From positions 62,001-126,000 of the forward strand of contig NW_024883062.1 in the NCBI RefSeq assembly GCF_019059575.1: a stretch of 64,000 nucleotides of DNA, written 5' to 3'. This DNA is from Amphibalanus amphitrite. Its lineage: Eukaryota; Arthropoda; Thecostraca; Balanomorpha; Balanidae. The notes below the pieces were generated by a model. It had not been told where the DNA came from, made no database searches, and saw only the letters and a program-made list of their open reading frames with translations. The translations under genes and the position numbers were made by a program. The first letter of the stretch is position 1. Each line of letters starts with the position of its first letter. Below are positions 1 to 12,172 of the stretch, piece after piece.

Positions 1-731
1 TTAAGCAATTTAACGTTTTTGCACGTGCACATGTTTTCTTGGTGTCATTTCATGCGCCGATGTTTTTTCTATCCAATGGTGAAGACCACATGTCCTTAGC
101 TACTTCTTGCTCCAAGCTATCGTCGTTTTCCCAAGAGACCACCCGAACCTGCGGCGCACCATGAAAAAGGAGTCTGGCAATGGCCAAAATCGCGCGCCAA
201 GCGCCAGCGCGAGGTCATCATAGCTTATTGGCTTATTGTTATGGCTACACAATGGACAATTTCTATATTTTCATCAAAACAATACACATTGGCACGATAA
301 ATGACAGCATACACTACTCCAAATAATCGCCTTCAAGCATCACACACCATTCCAGCCTCGTCTTGACCCACTCCTGGAACGCCGCCAGAAGACTGATCGG
401 CGCTTTCTTTCTCAAACCGATGAAACCACCGACATATCGTCTGTGGGGAGGCTGCGTCGCTCCATACTAGAAAATAAGTTTTCTGATATTGGTAGGCCTT
501 TTCCCTACGACAAACTGAGCTCTAATGACCTTGCACTCGGCGCTGGCGCGCGGCTTTGGCCATTGCCAGGTGGTGCGCCACAGGTTCGGGAGGTCTCTTG
601 GGAAAACGACGATAGCTTATAGCAAAAAGTAGCTAGGGACATGTGGTCTTCACCATTGGATAGAAAAAAGATCGGCGCATGAAATGACACCTAAATAATG
701 TGTGCACGTGCAAACCCGTTTAATTGCTTAA
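1..731. mobile_element. Long-TIR (foldback-like) DNA element
   Basis: The first about 215 bases and bases about 510-731 are inverted copies of each other with scattered mismatches. Both ends begin TTAAGCAATT followed by a TTTAACG/AAACG variant, and share a GCACGTGCACA word and a stretch reading TGTCATTTCATGCGCCGAT. The middle (about 225-500) is single copy and holds a transposase-like tail on the minus strand. The left end coincides with the window edge, so a target duplication cannot be checked and the element could extend leftward. Class is inferred from the tail as Tc1/mariner-like. The TTAA at both tips could be element sequence or target site. Confidence 0.75.
314..424 (-). pseudogene. 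Transposase C-terminal remnant (Tc1/mariner-like)
   Basis: Reading the minus strand, the frame that ends at the TAG at 314-316 encodes about 36 residues ending WCVMLEGDYLE. The pattern W-x-x-C-x-x-x-x-G-x-Y-x-E at a C-terminus is typical of mariner-family transposases. Upstream the frame cannot be followed into a DDE/DDD catalytic core, so only a remnant of the gene survives between the inverted repeats. The element could not supply its own transposase. Another IS630/Tc1 relative is possible; family assignment rests on this short motif alone. Confidence 0.45.
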
Positions 732-2644
732 GGCACTTCCATTACTTAATAGTCAACCCTAGTAGATTGGCATAAGGTCGTTTTATTCCCATTAACGCCC
801 TCATACAGTCTTATAACGCTCGTAAGGTGTTTATGCATGCTACTTCCGCGTTCGTGAGGGGGAAATCAATGCTACTGTGTGGTATGCTGGTCGTCTGAAA
901 TGGAGGTGGCATGGCCTAATGCAGAGCAACCTGAACTGAATGCCAATGCGTGGTGTGGTTCAGGTAGCCAACTTAACTAAATACGGCTGGAAGATTTGGG
1001 GATGGCCCAAATGCAACACGCGCGCACATGTAAATTTATGTAAAGAGCAAGTTGAGCATGTGCAGACGGCAGACGCGCTTCTGTGCCTGTTGCCACCGCT
1101 CACAACGCGACGTTTAGCATTCACGGTCCGCAGCAAATGAGGATCCTGAATCTGTGCCTGGCGCTGCCTGCCAGCCACATGGCCGGCTCTCTGATGACGA
1201 TCTCTTATACATAGTCCTGCATTGTAGGATCCCCTCGGGCCGTGAGGAATTGTGCGCCATTTGATTGATGTGCTGTCTGCCATTTTTGCGGTTGTGAAAA
1301 AGGTCCGACTCGGATCGGATGGTGTGGCGTTGCTGACTGGCAGCGCGCAGTTCTGATTCATCGTCTGTGACCCGCCGATGTGGGTCAGACGTTACGCATT
1401 CCCCGCATTGGTGTTATGTTGGTCGCCGGAGCGAGGCGCTCCTATAGGCCGTGTGGTTTGGCAGGCTGGCGTCGCCGCTGCAGTGTGACGCATCGACCCG
1501 ACCTGCACAGCCGGGCTCTGTGACGGCCCGTGTGTTACACCCTCCCGAGGGCCGTGTGACGCAGTGACACGACTGTTGTGACATGGCTCTATTGACGTGG
1601 CCCGAGTCGCACACGGGATGACACGCCAGCCGCGCCGTGCAGGACCTTGATCCACCTGTCACCGTGCGTCCCCGTCGCCCTTCCCAAGACAAATGCTCTC
1701 CGGGCGAGCGCTCATGGCCGCACTGTCCGGAGTCTCAGACTGACCTCCGGTCCATGGCCAGATCACATGTTCGTGTCATCGGTAACGTTTCTCGTCATAT
1801 TCATATTTCGATGTGCATCCTGTTGCAAAATCAATAGCTGTCGACCTAGTGACCCAAGTACGGACATCACTGATGTTGGCTCACTCAATGCATATTAATG
1901 ACCTTGTCTCACTGGATGGTATCTCCAAAGAAAGCGTCGTTACACTCCTCCGCACACACACTGTATTACGTCGACGAGAAACAAAACAAGCGGCGTGCGC
2001 GATTTGTTGCGCTCAGCGGCGCGACTCTCCGACGCCTCGCGTCCGAGCCGGGCCGTTTCATCTGATACCGGTCCGGCAGGCACGAAAACACACCCGACGT
2101 ACGACCGACGCACACACGGCGCCACGAGCGCGCTCATAAACTGCACACAGAACAACACTCTGAGCAGCCGACTGGCGCAGCAGCGGCAGGACTGGTCCGT
2201 AAGGGGACGTGGTGAACACTCATCATCGACAATGGGACTTGGCCAATTTCCTCCCAACAGACAGACAGACTGAGGTCTCTGAGGGATGCGTTGAGCCGCC
2301 ATCCCCTAAGCAGGCATCAGATTCAACCATGGTGACTCACGCTCCCCATTTCTGGACTGGCCAACGCTACTCAATTTTACCTCGTTTCGTTCGACACCAG
2401 AGTTACACGGTCGTCTTTCCACTGGCCTGTGTTCAAGCACGTTCTGGTGACTACCGACTCTATCATTGAAATTTGAGGACAAGCCGCCTGCAAAAATTGG
2501 CTGCTGATTGCGCGCTATGGGCAGATTAGGACACTTCAGCTTGCCAGCAGCTCTCAAAGTACAACAATCCCTTCCCTCCTCCAAAAGCACAAAGATCACT
2601 GCAGGATTGTTCTGTGAGAAGCTCTGACTTACAGCAGTGCTTGC
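732..2644. other. Intergenic, no gene recognised
   Basis: Mixed-composition DNA. Open frames here are short, overlap in several frames and show no domain I recognise. GC-rich patches lie at about 1400-1700 and 1990-2200. Some of it may be 3' flank of the minus-strand gene that ends at 2645. Confidence 0.6.
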
Positions 2645-3808
2645 TCAGAACGGTAGGGCGAACTGGATGTCGTCCGGCTCTGCCCGCTCCGCCGCGTTGC
2701 CGAAGTCGTAGGACGGGGGCAGGTAGGCCCCGTTGGTGATGATGTCGATGATGTTGTTGCTGCTGCCGCCGCTCGGAGCTGGCTCCGGCTCCGGCTGCCT
2801 CTCGGTTGTGGTGCGGTAGGTGGTCGTGGGGCGCTGCGTCGTGGTTCTGTAGGTAGTTGGGAATCGTCGCGACGTGGTGGTCCTGTACGTGGTCGTAGGA
2901 CGACGGGTCGTAGTGCGGTAGGTGGTTGTGGGACGTCGTGTTGTGGTGCGGTAGGTGGTCGTAGGACGGCGTGTCGTGGTGCGGTAGGTAGTCGTAGGAC
3001 GCCGCGTCGTAGTTGTTCGCCGAGTGGTCGTGCGCCGCGTGGTTGTGCGCCTGGTGGTGGGTGCCTGCGTTGTGGGCGGCCTCACGACGGTGGGGGTGTT
3101 GCCGGTGCTGTCAGCCAGGTAGTCCAGACACCGGTTCTGGCCCAGGTAGCACGGCTCCAGCGGACCGAATGACGCGATGTCGAACGGCGATCTGCCGAAG
3201 AAGCGCGAGCACGCCTCCTCGATGGAGCAGGGCGCGTTGATGGTGAGGTTGGTGACCTGGTAGTTGGGCCACGGGTCGTCGAGGAAACAGCACGTCTCGA
3301 AGCCGGCCAGACAGCCGATGTCGCGGCCGGTCGACTTGGTCGAGTACCGGCCCGGGCAGGTGCCGGCCGTGTAGCAACCGCACGGCGGGTTCGGGTTGTC
3401 GATCCCGTTGGCGATGTCGCGCTTCAGCTTCTCCTGGGCTGCCTTGAAGTCGATGACGTCCTGTCGCTTTTCGATGCTCTGTAAGTCGATTTTGGTGTCG
3501 GCTGCGACGGCCAGCAGCCGGCCCTGTTGTCTGTTCTCTGCGGGTGCCACCGCGCGCGGCAGGTACTCGGGCCGCCGCGCCAGGTCGAAACCCTCCGGAA
3601 TGTTGCTGGACGAGCAGCAGCGGACGTAGTCGAACTTCTTGCAGGGCGGCACCTCTCCGAACAGGGCGATGTCGTCGAAGAAGCTGCCGTACGGCACGGG
3701 ACACTGGTTGGAGCGCCTGCAGGGGCACCAGGCCGAGTAGAAGTCGGGAGCGGCGAGACAGACGCCGACTCCACTCAGCACCAGACTCAGGTACAGGGCA
3801 GAGGCCAT
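2645..3808 (-). CDS. Secreted Cys-rich protein with Thr-rich mucin-like tail
   Basis: A 387-residue uninterrupted frame with a clear N-terminal signal peptide (hydrophobic residues 3-19, likely cut near LAAPD). Two CLIP-like cysteine modules follow: C28, C30, C36, C56, C64, C65 and C143, C145, C151, C166, C173, C174, each ending in a CC pair. A third, related cluster is C194, C200, C220, C227. An N-glycosylation site lies at N187. Residues about 245-335 are Thr/Arg-rich with an 11-residue repeat (RRPTTTYRTTT and variants), likely O-glycosylated. The tail has a PEPEPAP stretch and an acidic end. CLIP-like modules occur in arthropod serine-protease cascades, but no protease domain is present. 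An extracellular matrix, cuticle or immune adaptor role is inference. The ATG at 3806-3808 is chosen because the signal peptide follows it directly. No intron is evident. Confidence 0.8.
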   Translation of the reverse strand: MASALYLSLVLSGVGVCLAAPDFYSAWCPCRRSNQCPVPYGSFFDDIALFGEVPPCKKFDYVRCCSSSNIPEGFDLARRPEYLPRAVAPAENRQQGRLLAVAADTKIDLQSIEKRQDVIDFKAAQEKLKRDIANGIDNPNPPCGCYTAGTCPGRYSTKSTGRDIGCLAGFETCCFLDDPWPNYQVTNLTINAPCSIEEACSRFFGRSPFDIASFGPLEPCYLGQNRCLDYLADSTGNTPTVVRPPTTQAPTTRRTTTRRTTTRRTTTTRRPTTTYRTTTRRPTTTYRTTTRRPTTTYRTTTRRPTTTYRTTTSRRFPTTYRTTTQRPTTTYRTTTERQPEPEPAPSGGSSNNIIDIITNGAYLPPSYDFGNAAERAEPDDIQFALPF

Positions 3809-6800
3809 TCTGCGGACAGACGGGAGAGCGGCCGGTCAGTCGCACTGCGTGAAAACGTGACAACAATTTGAGACTTGGAGCAAGCAGTGTTCAGCAAGCT
3901 ATACCAGTGAGAGTCACAGCTGTCCACATGCACGCAGCTTGCACTTCAAACTTATTGTGCAAGTATATTGTTCTATGTTTCGTTCGATGCATTCTCAATC
4001 TCATGGATGTAAGCTCGGTACATCGATGATTGTATGAATCGTCTCCTTTCGTCCGCCTCTACAGGGCTGGGTAATTTGCATATGCTATTTGATTATACTC
4101 TGCATGCATAATACCTACATTGATTGCTGAACATTAGGAACATAGGTGCCTTGCACGGCTGCCTGCACTCATGTACCTAAAATCATGCGACAGGTGACCT
4201 ACACTCCCCATAGCCTACCTAATACCTATCTTGTATATTTTATGCATACCTAAGACGCATTCAAATCCTGCTGACGGCATTTGAAATAAAATGGCTCGAC
4301 GGGCACACTGCCTGTCACAGTCGTGTTGTCGAGGTATTTCCACGCAGTTGCAACGCTTTGTGGCATTGCGTTTGGATGCAACGTAGGCGTGCCTTCGTAC
4401 AGACTTGCTATCGGTATCTATTGACTCATAGAAAAACCGCATAGGTTTGCGAAATGGCTGACGAATGAAACGCTTAAAGCAACCGGACCGGATATGGTAA
4501 TACCGTAATACCCTGTCCTTACAAGTCATTGCGTAGGCCTTTCAACGCGACAGCCAAGAACATTGCCTGCAGTTTTTGCGTGGCGGCAGCGTTATCTGTG
4601 TGTGCATTCTCACTTGTCTTTATGAGCCGACGCTCGCCATACTCGTACACGATTTCACGCCCCATGTCTCTCTGCGTCCACTCCCCGCTGTCGGTTTTTG
4701 CGTCGGCCGTGCCCGCGCGCCGGTCAGTCGGTCAGGGGCCGCCCGATCGGGCCTGTGTCGGCGCCGCACCTGTCGCCGTCCTCGACAGTCCCAGACAGCC
4801 GCCGACAGCCGCCGCATGGCCAGCGGCCATCTCTCACGGCACGTCGACAGGACCAAACAACCGAGCCGCCGAGACGCGTCACATCTGCCCCAGAGATCCG
4901 TTTTTACTCTCAGCAGCGTGCGCAAAACAAATGGGGCAGGCGGCCTGCTCTGGGCAGGTCAGGAGCACGCCTCCAGGTCGGGCCAGGAGTACACGGCCCT
5001 GCTTCGGGGCGGGTCAGGAGCACGCGGCCTTGCTCCGGGCGGGTCAGGAGCACGCGACCCTGTTGCAGATGGGAGTTAAAAATATGCGGCCCTGTTCCAT
5101 GCCGAGTCGACAGCAGATATCTCACATCCGTGCCTGAATCATCGATACCTATGGGTTACATCAGTGTTCCCCTTGGGCGTCGTGACGGCATCGTCTCTCA
5201 CCATAGCTGTATGAATGAATAAAGCCTTCTCAGATCAGCTGTCTAGATCTACCCCGAACAATGCAGACTGTGGTGAATTCATATCAGTGGGCACTGTTTG
5301 TAGGTGTACGAACAGACATGAATTTCTTGAGTACTTATTATTTTGTTTAATTGTTTTGTATAATCGTTAATGAGAGGGATTGATTACTCCCAGTCATTTA
5401 AAAATTGATCCATTCAACACAAGCAACCTAAGCTTCAAGCATTTTCGTTTGAATTCTTGCTATTGGGCCATTTGTAGACTCGAAGCTCAGACGGTAACTC
5501 AGACTGTGGGGATTTCGTAACGGGGAGAAGTTAGAAGGCTTCAGTAGCTTCCACGTCTCAATGAGGGGAAACTTTGCACGTGCACCCTGCATACGTGCTA
5601 GCCACTCATCTGCATACCTTTATCTCGGAGACGGTGGACTATATCGGGTTCACGGACCGGCCCGCCCGCCAGGGCTATTAGGCCAACGCGCTCGCGCCGG
5701 TCGCGCCGGTCAAATTTCAGCGGTCGCCCGGTCGCGGAGCCCTTGAGAGGGAAGGGGGCCGCGGCTGGCCGGTGAGGGCTGTCTCCGGGACGCGCCGGCC
5801 GTCTGGAGTGCGAGATGGGGACGACGCCAGAGTGGTGGTGGCTCGCCCGGTAACGCCACCGACGTGGACTTTCTATTTGTCCGCTGATGTGGAGTGGATT
5901 GTGCGCGCGCCGGCACCCAGTGGGGTAACGCCGACTGGTGGCGATGGCGCAACCGGCGCGCGCCAGAGCCTGACCGGGCACCAGTTTATTGAGCAGGGAG
6001 CGCGATTTGTGTCCTCGATAGAGTGCTGAGGTGGCCGAGCTGGCACAGAAGGCCACCGGTGCCGCTCACCGATTGACGCCTTGGCTGGAGTATCGGGACA
6101 CCTGGTGACTGCACCTGGTCGCGCCCTGGGGCCAGTCAGGGGGGCGGCCCCACCTGTGCGCGTCTGGCGCGCCCTCCCGGACAGACTGGCCGCGGGCCGT
6201 CGTGACAGCATCCCAGCACGACTCCGGGCAGATTCCCGATGTTTCAATAAAGATGACATGCGGTTTGGTTTAGCAATGACTACATAATTGTGAAAGCTGG
6301 GCTGAGTGGTGTGGCTCCTTTTCGATCGGTTCGGTTTGCAGAGGTTGTCTGTCAGCGTTTACTGCCCACGTCCCACGCTGCGCTCAGTCCAAACAGCGGG
6401 GTGTGACAGACTGGCCGGTCTTGCGGCTCAAAGGATGGAGGGTTCTTAGACTCGGTGGGCCAGACGACTCGGACCGCAATTTCGATATCCATATACCTAG
6501 CGTGTGCCGATGGGATGAATTTAATCTGCTCTTGGCTGAAATATATTGATAGAAATGTTTAATTTCATTTATAGTTTCTTTGAAGAACGATTCTTTTCAT
6601 CAGCGGTCAATGTAATGCCTATATTCGTAAAATGACAAATGCGATGCCGGAGCCCGAGCAAGTAGCTGCTCGACGTTTTCTTCATCGGACCTTATAATGC
6701 CGTATCTGTTGAATGTTTTAAATGTTTCGCATTCAACATTTCACGAAGAATGCACGAGACGATTACAAAACGTCTAATATGGCCAGGGTCAGTCTGCGTG

Positions 6801-7452
6801 ACTGTCGTAGTCGCCCTAGTTATTCGAACGAAGATTCGTCGATGACTCCAGAGGTGTGCAATTTTGTAAATTGATCACGATATTGCAGGTTTTGTAACAT
6901 GCTCTGCAGTAACTCGGAATACATTGCTTTCCAATATTTCACAAAGTGTAAGGTCAGAGTGATGTAAGCAAGAATTGGTTCGCAAGAGGCCATCAAATGA
7001 GGATGGTGCCAAGCTGACCAATCACCAACAGACACTCAATCGCGCAACGGACCAGTGTTGTTGTTACTGGTTGCATCATGCATCAACTTGCCCTGAAGTA
7101 CTACTGACATCATTCTTGCAAATTGCTGTCCATCCCATTTTCGTGAGATCGTTAACTAGCTGTGAAAGCGGGAGGTTGCGTTGAAGCATGATCCGCATAT
7201 ATGTAGGTTTGTAGGAGTGCCGACTGCCGATTACCATCAACTCGGCAAGCAGAGCCTGAACGTAGCAGAAAGAACTCCCAAGTAACCCCAGTACTACGTT
7301 ATTTTAACAAAATGTGACAGTGTGGAATGGTTTGCCCTTAAACTAATAAATTAGCCGGTTTTTACATAAGATAAAACACCATCTTGTTACGTTTTGCGCG
7401 TCAAGCTATTTTTTACAATTGGCTCACCAAACAGGTATTTGCAAATTGATCA
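3809..7452. other. Intergenic, no convincing gene
   Basis: Several GC-rich stretches (about 4700-5070 and 5640-6240) are open in many frames at once, which reflects base composition rather than coding. AATAAA words occur at about 5218 and 6246 on the plus strand but I see no gene they clearly serve. A minisatellite lies inside (4951-5073). Confidence 0.55.
4951..5073. repeat. Short minisatellite, about 30-bp unit, four copies
   Basis: Four imperfect copies of a unit around GGGTCAGGAGCACGCGGCC, separated by CTGCTCCGGGC-like sequence. It makes overlapping frames look open and repetitive; no coding role is claimed. Confidence 0.75.
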
Positions 7453-8371
7453 TTAACCCTCGCCCGCACATGCCATTTTGCCATCCTAGAACGCACATGG
7501 GGGGGGGGGGTGGTTGCCACCCCCCCGCGCCATTTCGTTCCTGTTGGAGATAGAGCTTAGCAGTAAAGACCAAAAAGATTCTTTGGGAAGAGACGAATCC
7601 AATGATACCCAGTTTTACCTTCTCAGGTCAGTCATTGACCTTCCAGGTCAGGTCAAACAAAAAAATGTTGCTGTTTTGGGTCACCGTTGGATATCAAGTG
7701 CGCTGCTTATCAAATACCGATGACGATGCTGTTTTCTGGTGCCAAGCCAGCTAGAACCTCTTTGTCACACTATCCGACCAGAATTTTGGTGCTGAGGTCA
7801 TTTCAGGTCAAGTTAGGTCAAGGTCAATTATATGTGTTTGTATGTCTGTGTGTGTCTGTGTGTATACTGATGTGTGCACCGATTGTTTTTGGGTCCATAT
7901 TACATGAAATCATGATCTGAGAAGCTTTTACCAAAAATGCAGTCAAAAAACTTCACAAAAAGAAAATTCAGCTTGCCTAAAACGCAATTATCTTAGATGA
8001 CCTAGGTTGACCTTGACCCTGACCTTGACCCCTGTACATCGTCGAACAACATGTTCCATGATAGGTGGGAGGTAAGACTGGCAAAAAAGGCCGAAATCAG
8101 GGTGTCAAAAGCTCACAAGGCCCATGGCAAACGCAAGATGTTGAGAATTGGCCATTTGGGTCATGACATGACCTGAAAAACAAGGTCATATCTCCGAAAC
8201 CAAAAATCACAGAAACTTGAAATTTTAAGTGGACATCAAGAAAGGATAGACGAGCAGCTATACGAAAAATCAGCCTTCTAGCTCTAAAAATGTTGAGTGC
8301 AGAGCAGAAAGACTGCCTGGGGGGGGGGGGTGGCAACCACCCCCCCCCCCCCATGTGCGGGCGAGGGTTAA
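7453..8371 (+). mobile_element. TTAA G-hairpin element, family A, copy 1
   Basis: Body 7457-8367 lies between TTAA at 7453-7456 and 8368-8371. It begins CCCTCGCCCGCACATG and ends with the reverse complement. The TTAA target and CCC tip match piggyBac-type transposons; no transposase is encoded, so it is non-autonomous. Near each end is a hairpin: a G run, then TGGTTGCCA (left, 7511-7519) or TGGCAACCA (right, 8331-8339), then a C run. The left end carries the terminal word twice (at the TTAA and again just before the G run); the right end carries it once. The body is rich in AGGTCA/TGACCT. A second copy at 56088-57010 is nearly identical. Confidence 0.85.
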
Positions 8372-9318
8372 TAACATTCTGCAAAGCCAAACACTTTCGG
8401 TCACTTTCTGAAAACACCATTTGGGCTTTGTCGATCCTGGCTGTAAAAATCAGGATTATCTTACATTTTACATACAGAGATATCATGAAATAGGAGCTGG
8501 GTTGGCTGCGCCGGCTCCATATGTGCTGCTTCCATATCAGTGGTGGAAAGGGACTGTACCTGCACGGCCTGCCGCTCTGGCGCTGTTCGATTGCTCCTAC
8601 TCGTGTGTGCGGCGGAGCTGGAATTTCGATTCCGGCGGCAGCGCCGAGTGCTACAGGTGGGCCGTTCCACCGTGTCGAGTGCAGCGGCTACACGTGTCGG
8701 CGACACAGATCGACAGGTGGGCACTTCGGGAGAAACCCTCATCACCGTCACCGCAGCAGGACGGGACTCACGAGCGCGACAGGAAAACGGCCGGGTGGCT
8801 CAGCCGTGCATGTAACGAATGCTTTTCAGAACATTAAACCTTTTGTAAAAAAAAACTCGATGGAATTCATGCCGGTTGAAGTCATACAACGTGCTTATGT
8901 CCTAAATTAGGGCTCGTAATCGTCAGGCACAAATCTCATTCGGCCATCGCCGACTGGCAAGTAGTCAAGTATGACCATAGGGTACTTGCGATCGTGAGTA
9001 GTAAAGGGATCTTGCTTGAGATATGCCATCATTTTAACCTGACATGACCTCTATATGCAAGTTCACAACATTTTTTGTTTTACATGATAAAACCTTTGAA
9101 TTACCGTCTGTAAACCTTTAAATTACCGTCTGTGTGCCCGACATATTATTAAAAAATGACAAAGATATTGTTTTGTTTTGTTAATTCCTCACAACTAAGT
9201 AATATTCAGACAGGGGACTGAGAGCCCTGCATTAGCTGATTCCACGGTGACTATAAATACGGCTGATTCAACTTGTGCATACATAATGCTGATGCTGTCT
9301 CATCAATCGCTGAAAATA
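8372..9318. other. Intergenic, no gene recognised
   Basis: Contains a GC-rich patch (about 8500-8830) with overlapping open frames, then AT-rich DNA. No domain, RNA gene or repeat end seen. Bases 9313-9318 (AAAATA) are the left direct repeat of the next element. Confidence 0.55.
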
Positions 9319-9481
9319 CCAGACATGTGCATGGATCCGAGTGATGGATCTATGATCTCAGTGGATCTCGAAGCAAATTGCAGGTTAGGACCTATGATGC
9401 CACCGGATCCGACGTGAAAAATTTATTCTGGATCTATGATCTCACAGGATCCGAAGATAAAACCCGGAATATGGATCTATG

Positions 9482-9751
9482 ATCGAAACAGAACAATCGC
9501 TCCAAAAAGACCTGGACTCTATTTTCGAATACGGAAGAAATTGGGCTATCACTTTCAACGCCGACAAAACAGTGCAACAAACATTCACTCACAGACAACA
9601 TTCCAAAATGCCACCGACTCTTTCGTTCGGAGGGAAAGCAATACCACTAGCAAAATCACACAAACATCTCGGTTTAATTTTCTCTGACGATCTTCGCTTT
9701 CATTGTCATATTAACGAAATATGCAAAAAAGTTAACATATCCCTCAGTCCA
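9482..9751 (+). pseudogene. LINE reverse transcriptase fragment, 5' part
   Basis: This frame encodes the palm/thumb region of a non-LTR reverse transcriptase. It contains WAITFNADKT, then HLGLIFSDDLRFHCHI, a typical block after the catalytic YADD motif. It is truncated upstream, with no catalytic motif left, and is interrupted at 9751 by the Helitron. The frame resumes at 12173, because the Helitron length (2421) is a multiple of three. Probably CR1/L2-like, judged from the matching 3' half. Confidence 0.7.
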
Positions 9752-12172
9752 TCTACTATACTATTTGTAGAATGAAACTCTGTCTGTGTTTCTGTCTGTT
9801 TGCACCGTGCAGAGGTGTGCTTTGACGCCGTGCACAGGTCAAACGGTGCGGTCGATTGGGCTGAAATTTTCGCAGGGTGTTGATGACGTCACGCGCACGT
9901 GCAGTGTCGAGGCTCGAGTCCCGGGGGGTGGATGGTTCGCACGTGGCACGCGCTGGAAAAAGGTGCATTTTCTCCAAATTTTGCTCGGCTCTCAAGCTTG
10001 CTTCAAGGCATCGGCAGCCGGGTTCATTCGCCTTTGACAATAAAATGCATGACGATCGGCGGCGGGTGCCTCTCATTTGCAGATTGGCCAAGTTATTTAT
10101 TTTGCTAAACAGAGGCGAATGAAGGTGTTGATTTTCGGAAAAGAAAGACAGTTTTCAATGCGCTTACACAAATGCACCGCGTTTGCCGTAGTGAGCCACA
10201 TTTGTCCACATGCGCTATTTTTGCCGCAAATCGCACAACTTTGTCAAATATGGTCCGATAAAGGTGCAATGCGGTGGAAGGATGCATGGCAAAATAACAG
10301 GTACAAATGCGCCACGTTTGTCGCAACGCGCCACATTCGTCACAAGGCGCTATTTCCACCAAATATGATTAAGAATAATGGAATTACACGAGCAGGAGCA
10401 CGGTAAGGAACTCTTTTTTTAGTTCATCAGTTTAAATGATAATCTGTGACCTCACATGACCCAGTGGTAGTGGTGGTAGTGAAGTGGTAGTAGTATTGGT
10501 AGGAGTAGCGTTAGGGGTAGTGGTAGTATTAAGGGTAGTGGTAGGGGTAGTGTTAGGGGTAGTAGTAGGGGTAGTCTTAGGGGTAGTGGTAGGGGTAGTA
10601 GTAGGGGTAGTAGTAGGGTAGTGGTAGGGGTAGTGGTAGTGGTAGGGGTAGTAGTAGTGGTAGGGGTAGAAGTAGGGGTAGTGGTAGTAGTAGGGGTAGT
10701 GGTAGGGGTAGTGCCGGTAGTGGTAGGGGTAGTGGTAGAGGTAGTGGTAGGGGTAGTGGTAGGAGTAGTGGTAGGGGTATTGGTAGGGGTAGGGGTAGTG
10801 GTAGGGGTAGTGGTAGGAGTAGTGGTATGGGTAGAATTAGTAGAAGTGTGGTACAGGCCGATCCAATGTGACGTGGTGACCTATACGACCTGGCCTGACC
10901 GAAGGTGACCTGGCCTGACCCAGTGTGATCAGGGTGACCGACTTGACCTGACTTGACCCCGTATGACCCAAATTTTATCCAAATAAGCCATCAGAAAGTT
11001 CCTTTATATATCTGCTTCCAGACGGCTCATCGGTATGAATCAAACACCATTCGAAAGCAAACTGGCTGCTGCGTATTTTATGGCTACGCCGCGAAGCAAG
11101 TGGCGCAGCCGCTTGTCTATATTACTATTTGAGGAAGGCGTAGTTTCTGTCTATTACGAAGGTCGCGACATGGTGCTACGTAGCGCGGGTTACAGGTCAC
11201 ACCGTTGCACCTACCGCGCTGAAATTTGCGCAAGTTATAGAACAAGGATGGACAACGTGCCTTTGAGCGGTCTCGGCTCGATCGGATCGATAGCGAGCGC
11301 GTGGCGCGTGCCCAAAAAGTGCAAATTCGCGTCATAGACTTTACATGTATAAATCGGCTGGCAAAAACGAGCGAAAATGGCTAAATTTGCCCGACACGGG
11401 TCCGTTCCCCGTGCAATATCTCGGTAGCCGTGCGCCCGATCGGCACGGGGAAAACAGCATCGTGTAGAGAATCGAACGGGCAATCGAATAGTGTGCGGTG
11501 CAGGGGTGGCACGCGCCACGTGCAAGTGTGAGGGCAATTTCATTTCAAAAAGTGCCATTTTAAACGGATTTTGGAATTTATATTAATTTCAGGTGATCGT
11601 CAGACGGAATGAGTTGAAACAGCGCCTATTAGCAATAAAAATGTACCGTCTCTCATGGAAAAATTGTGAAAAGCTAATTGATCAAAAACAATGTGGAAAA
11701 AATCGCTGAATTAAATGGTATTTGTCCAAAATGTGCCACTAAAAAGTTACACGGGATTTGCTGCTTAACCTGATACGCTTGACAATTGAAAATGCTATCA
11801 TTAGAAAGAGCATTCAATTCTCTCCAAGATCCAATCATCACGTTTGCATGACAAGCAACAGTATTCTTAAAAATATAAATGTTTTAAACCTCTGCAAAAC
11901 GATTTTTAGCGAAAATTATCTACGCCTTTCATTTGTCTTAAAACTACGCACCTCAATTATAAAGCACATTTGACAGATTCTGAAGTGGAAAGCATGCTTA
12001 TCAGACACGGGCACCTCGATGCGGTGGATATTTTTTCCACAAACCAAAACGTTTAGCCGTCAAAAAGCAATCGACCGAAATGGATAGATAACCCAACCGA
12101 CACAAGAACAACCGAACACCCGCCGATCGAAAATATCCCTTTTCGCGTTGCGGAGCACGCGGGTCACCCTAG
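9752..12172 (+). mobile_element. Non-autonomous Helitron
   Basis: Starts TCTACTATACTA, followed by GAAACTCTGTCTGTG-like sequence, the usual animal Helitron 5' end. It ends in CTAG at 12169-12172, preceded by a small hairpin (CGCGT at 12144-12148 pairing with ACGCG at 12157-12161) about 7 bases upstream. It sits between A (9751) and T (12173), the Helitron target AT. Removing it rejoins the LINE frame exactly. No Rep/helicase coding is visible, so it needs a helper elsewhere. The interior holds a GGTAGTGGTAGG-type array and AGGTCA-like words. Confidence 0.88.
10459..10855. repeat. (GTAGTGGTAGGG)n-type simple repeat
   Basis: Nearly 400 bases built from GTAGTGGTAGG variants with almost no cytosine on the plus strand, inside the Helitron. 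It gives a meaningless Val/Gly-rich open frame. Confidence 0.9.

Noticed and set aside
9911-9925. GGCTCGAGTCCCG as a tRNA T-arm
   Set aside because: No accompanying cloverleaf arms or A-box; it lies inside the Helitron.
10621-10908. Val/Gly-rich 95-codon frame
   Set aside because: Produced entirely by the GTAGTGGTAGGG simple repeat in the Helitron.
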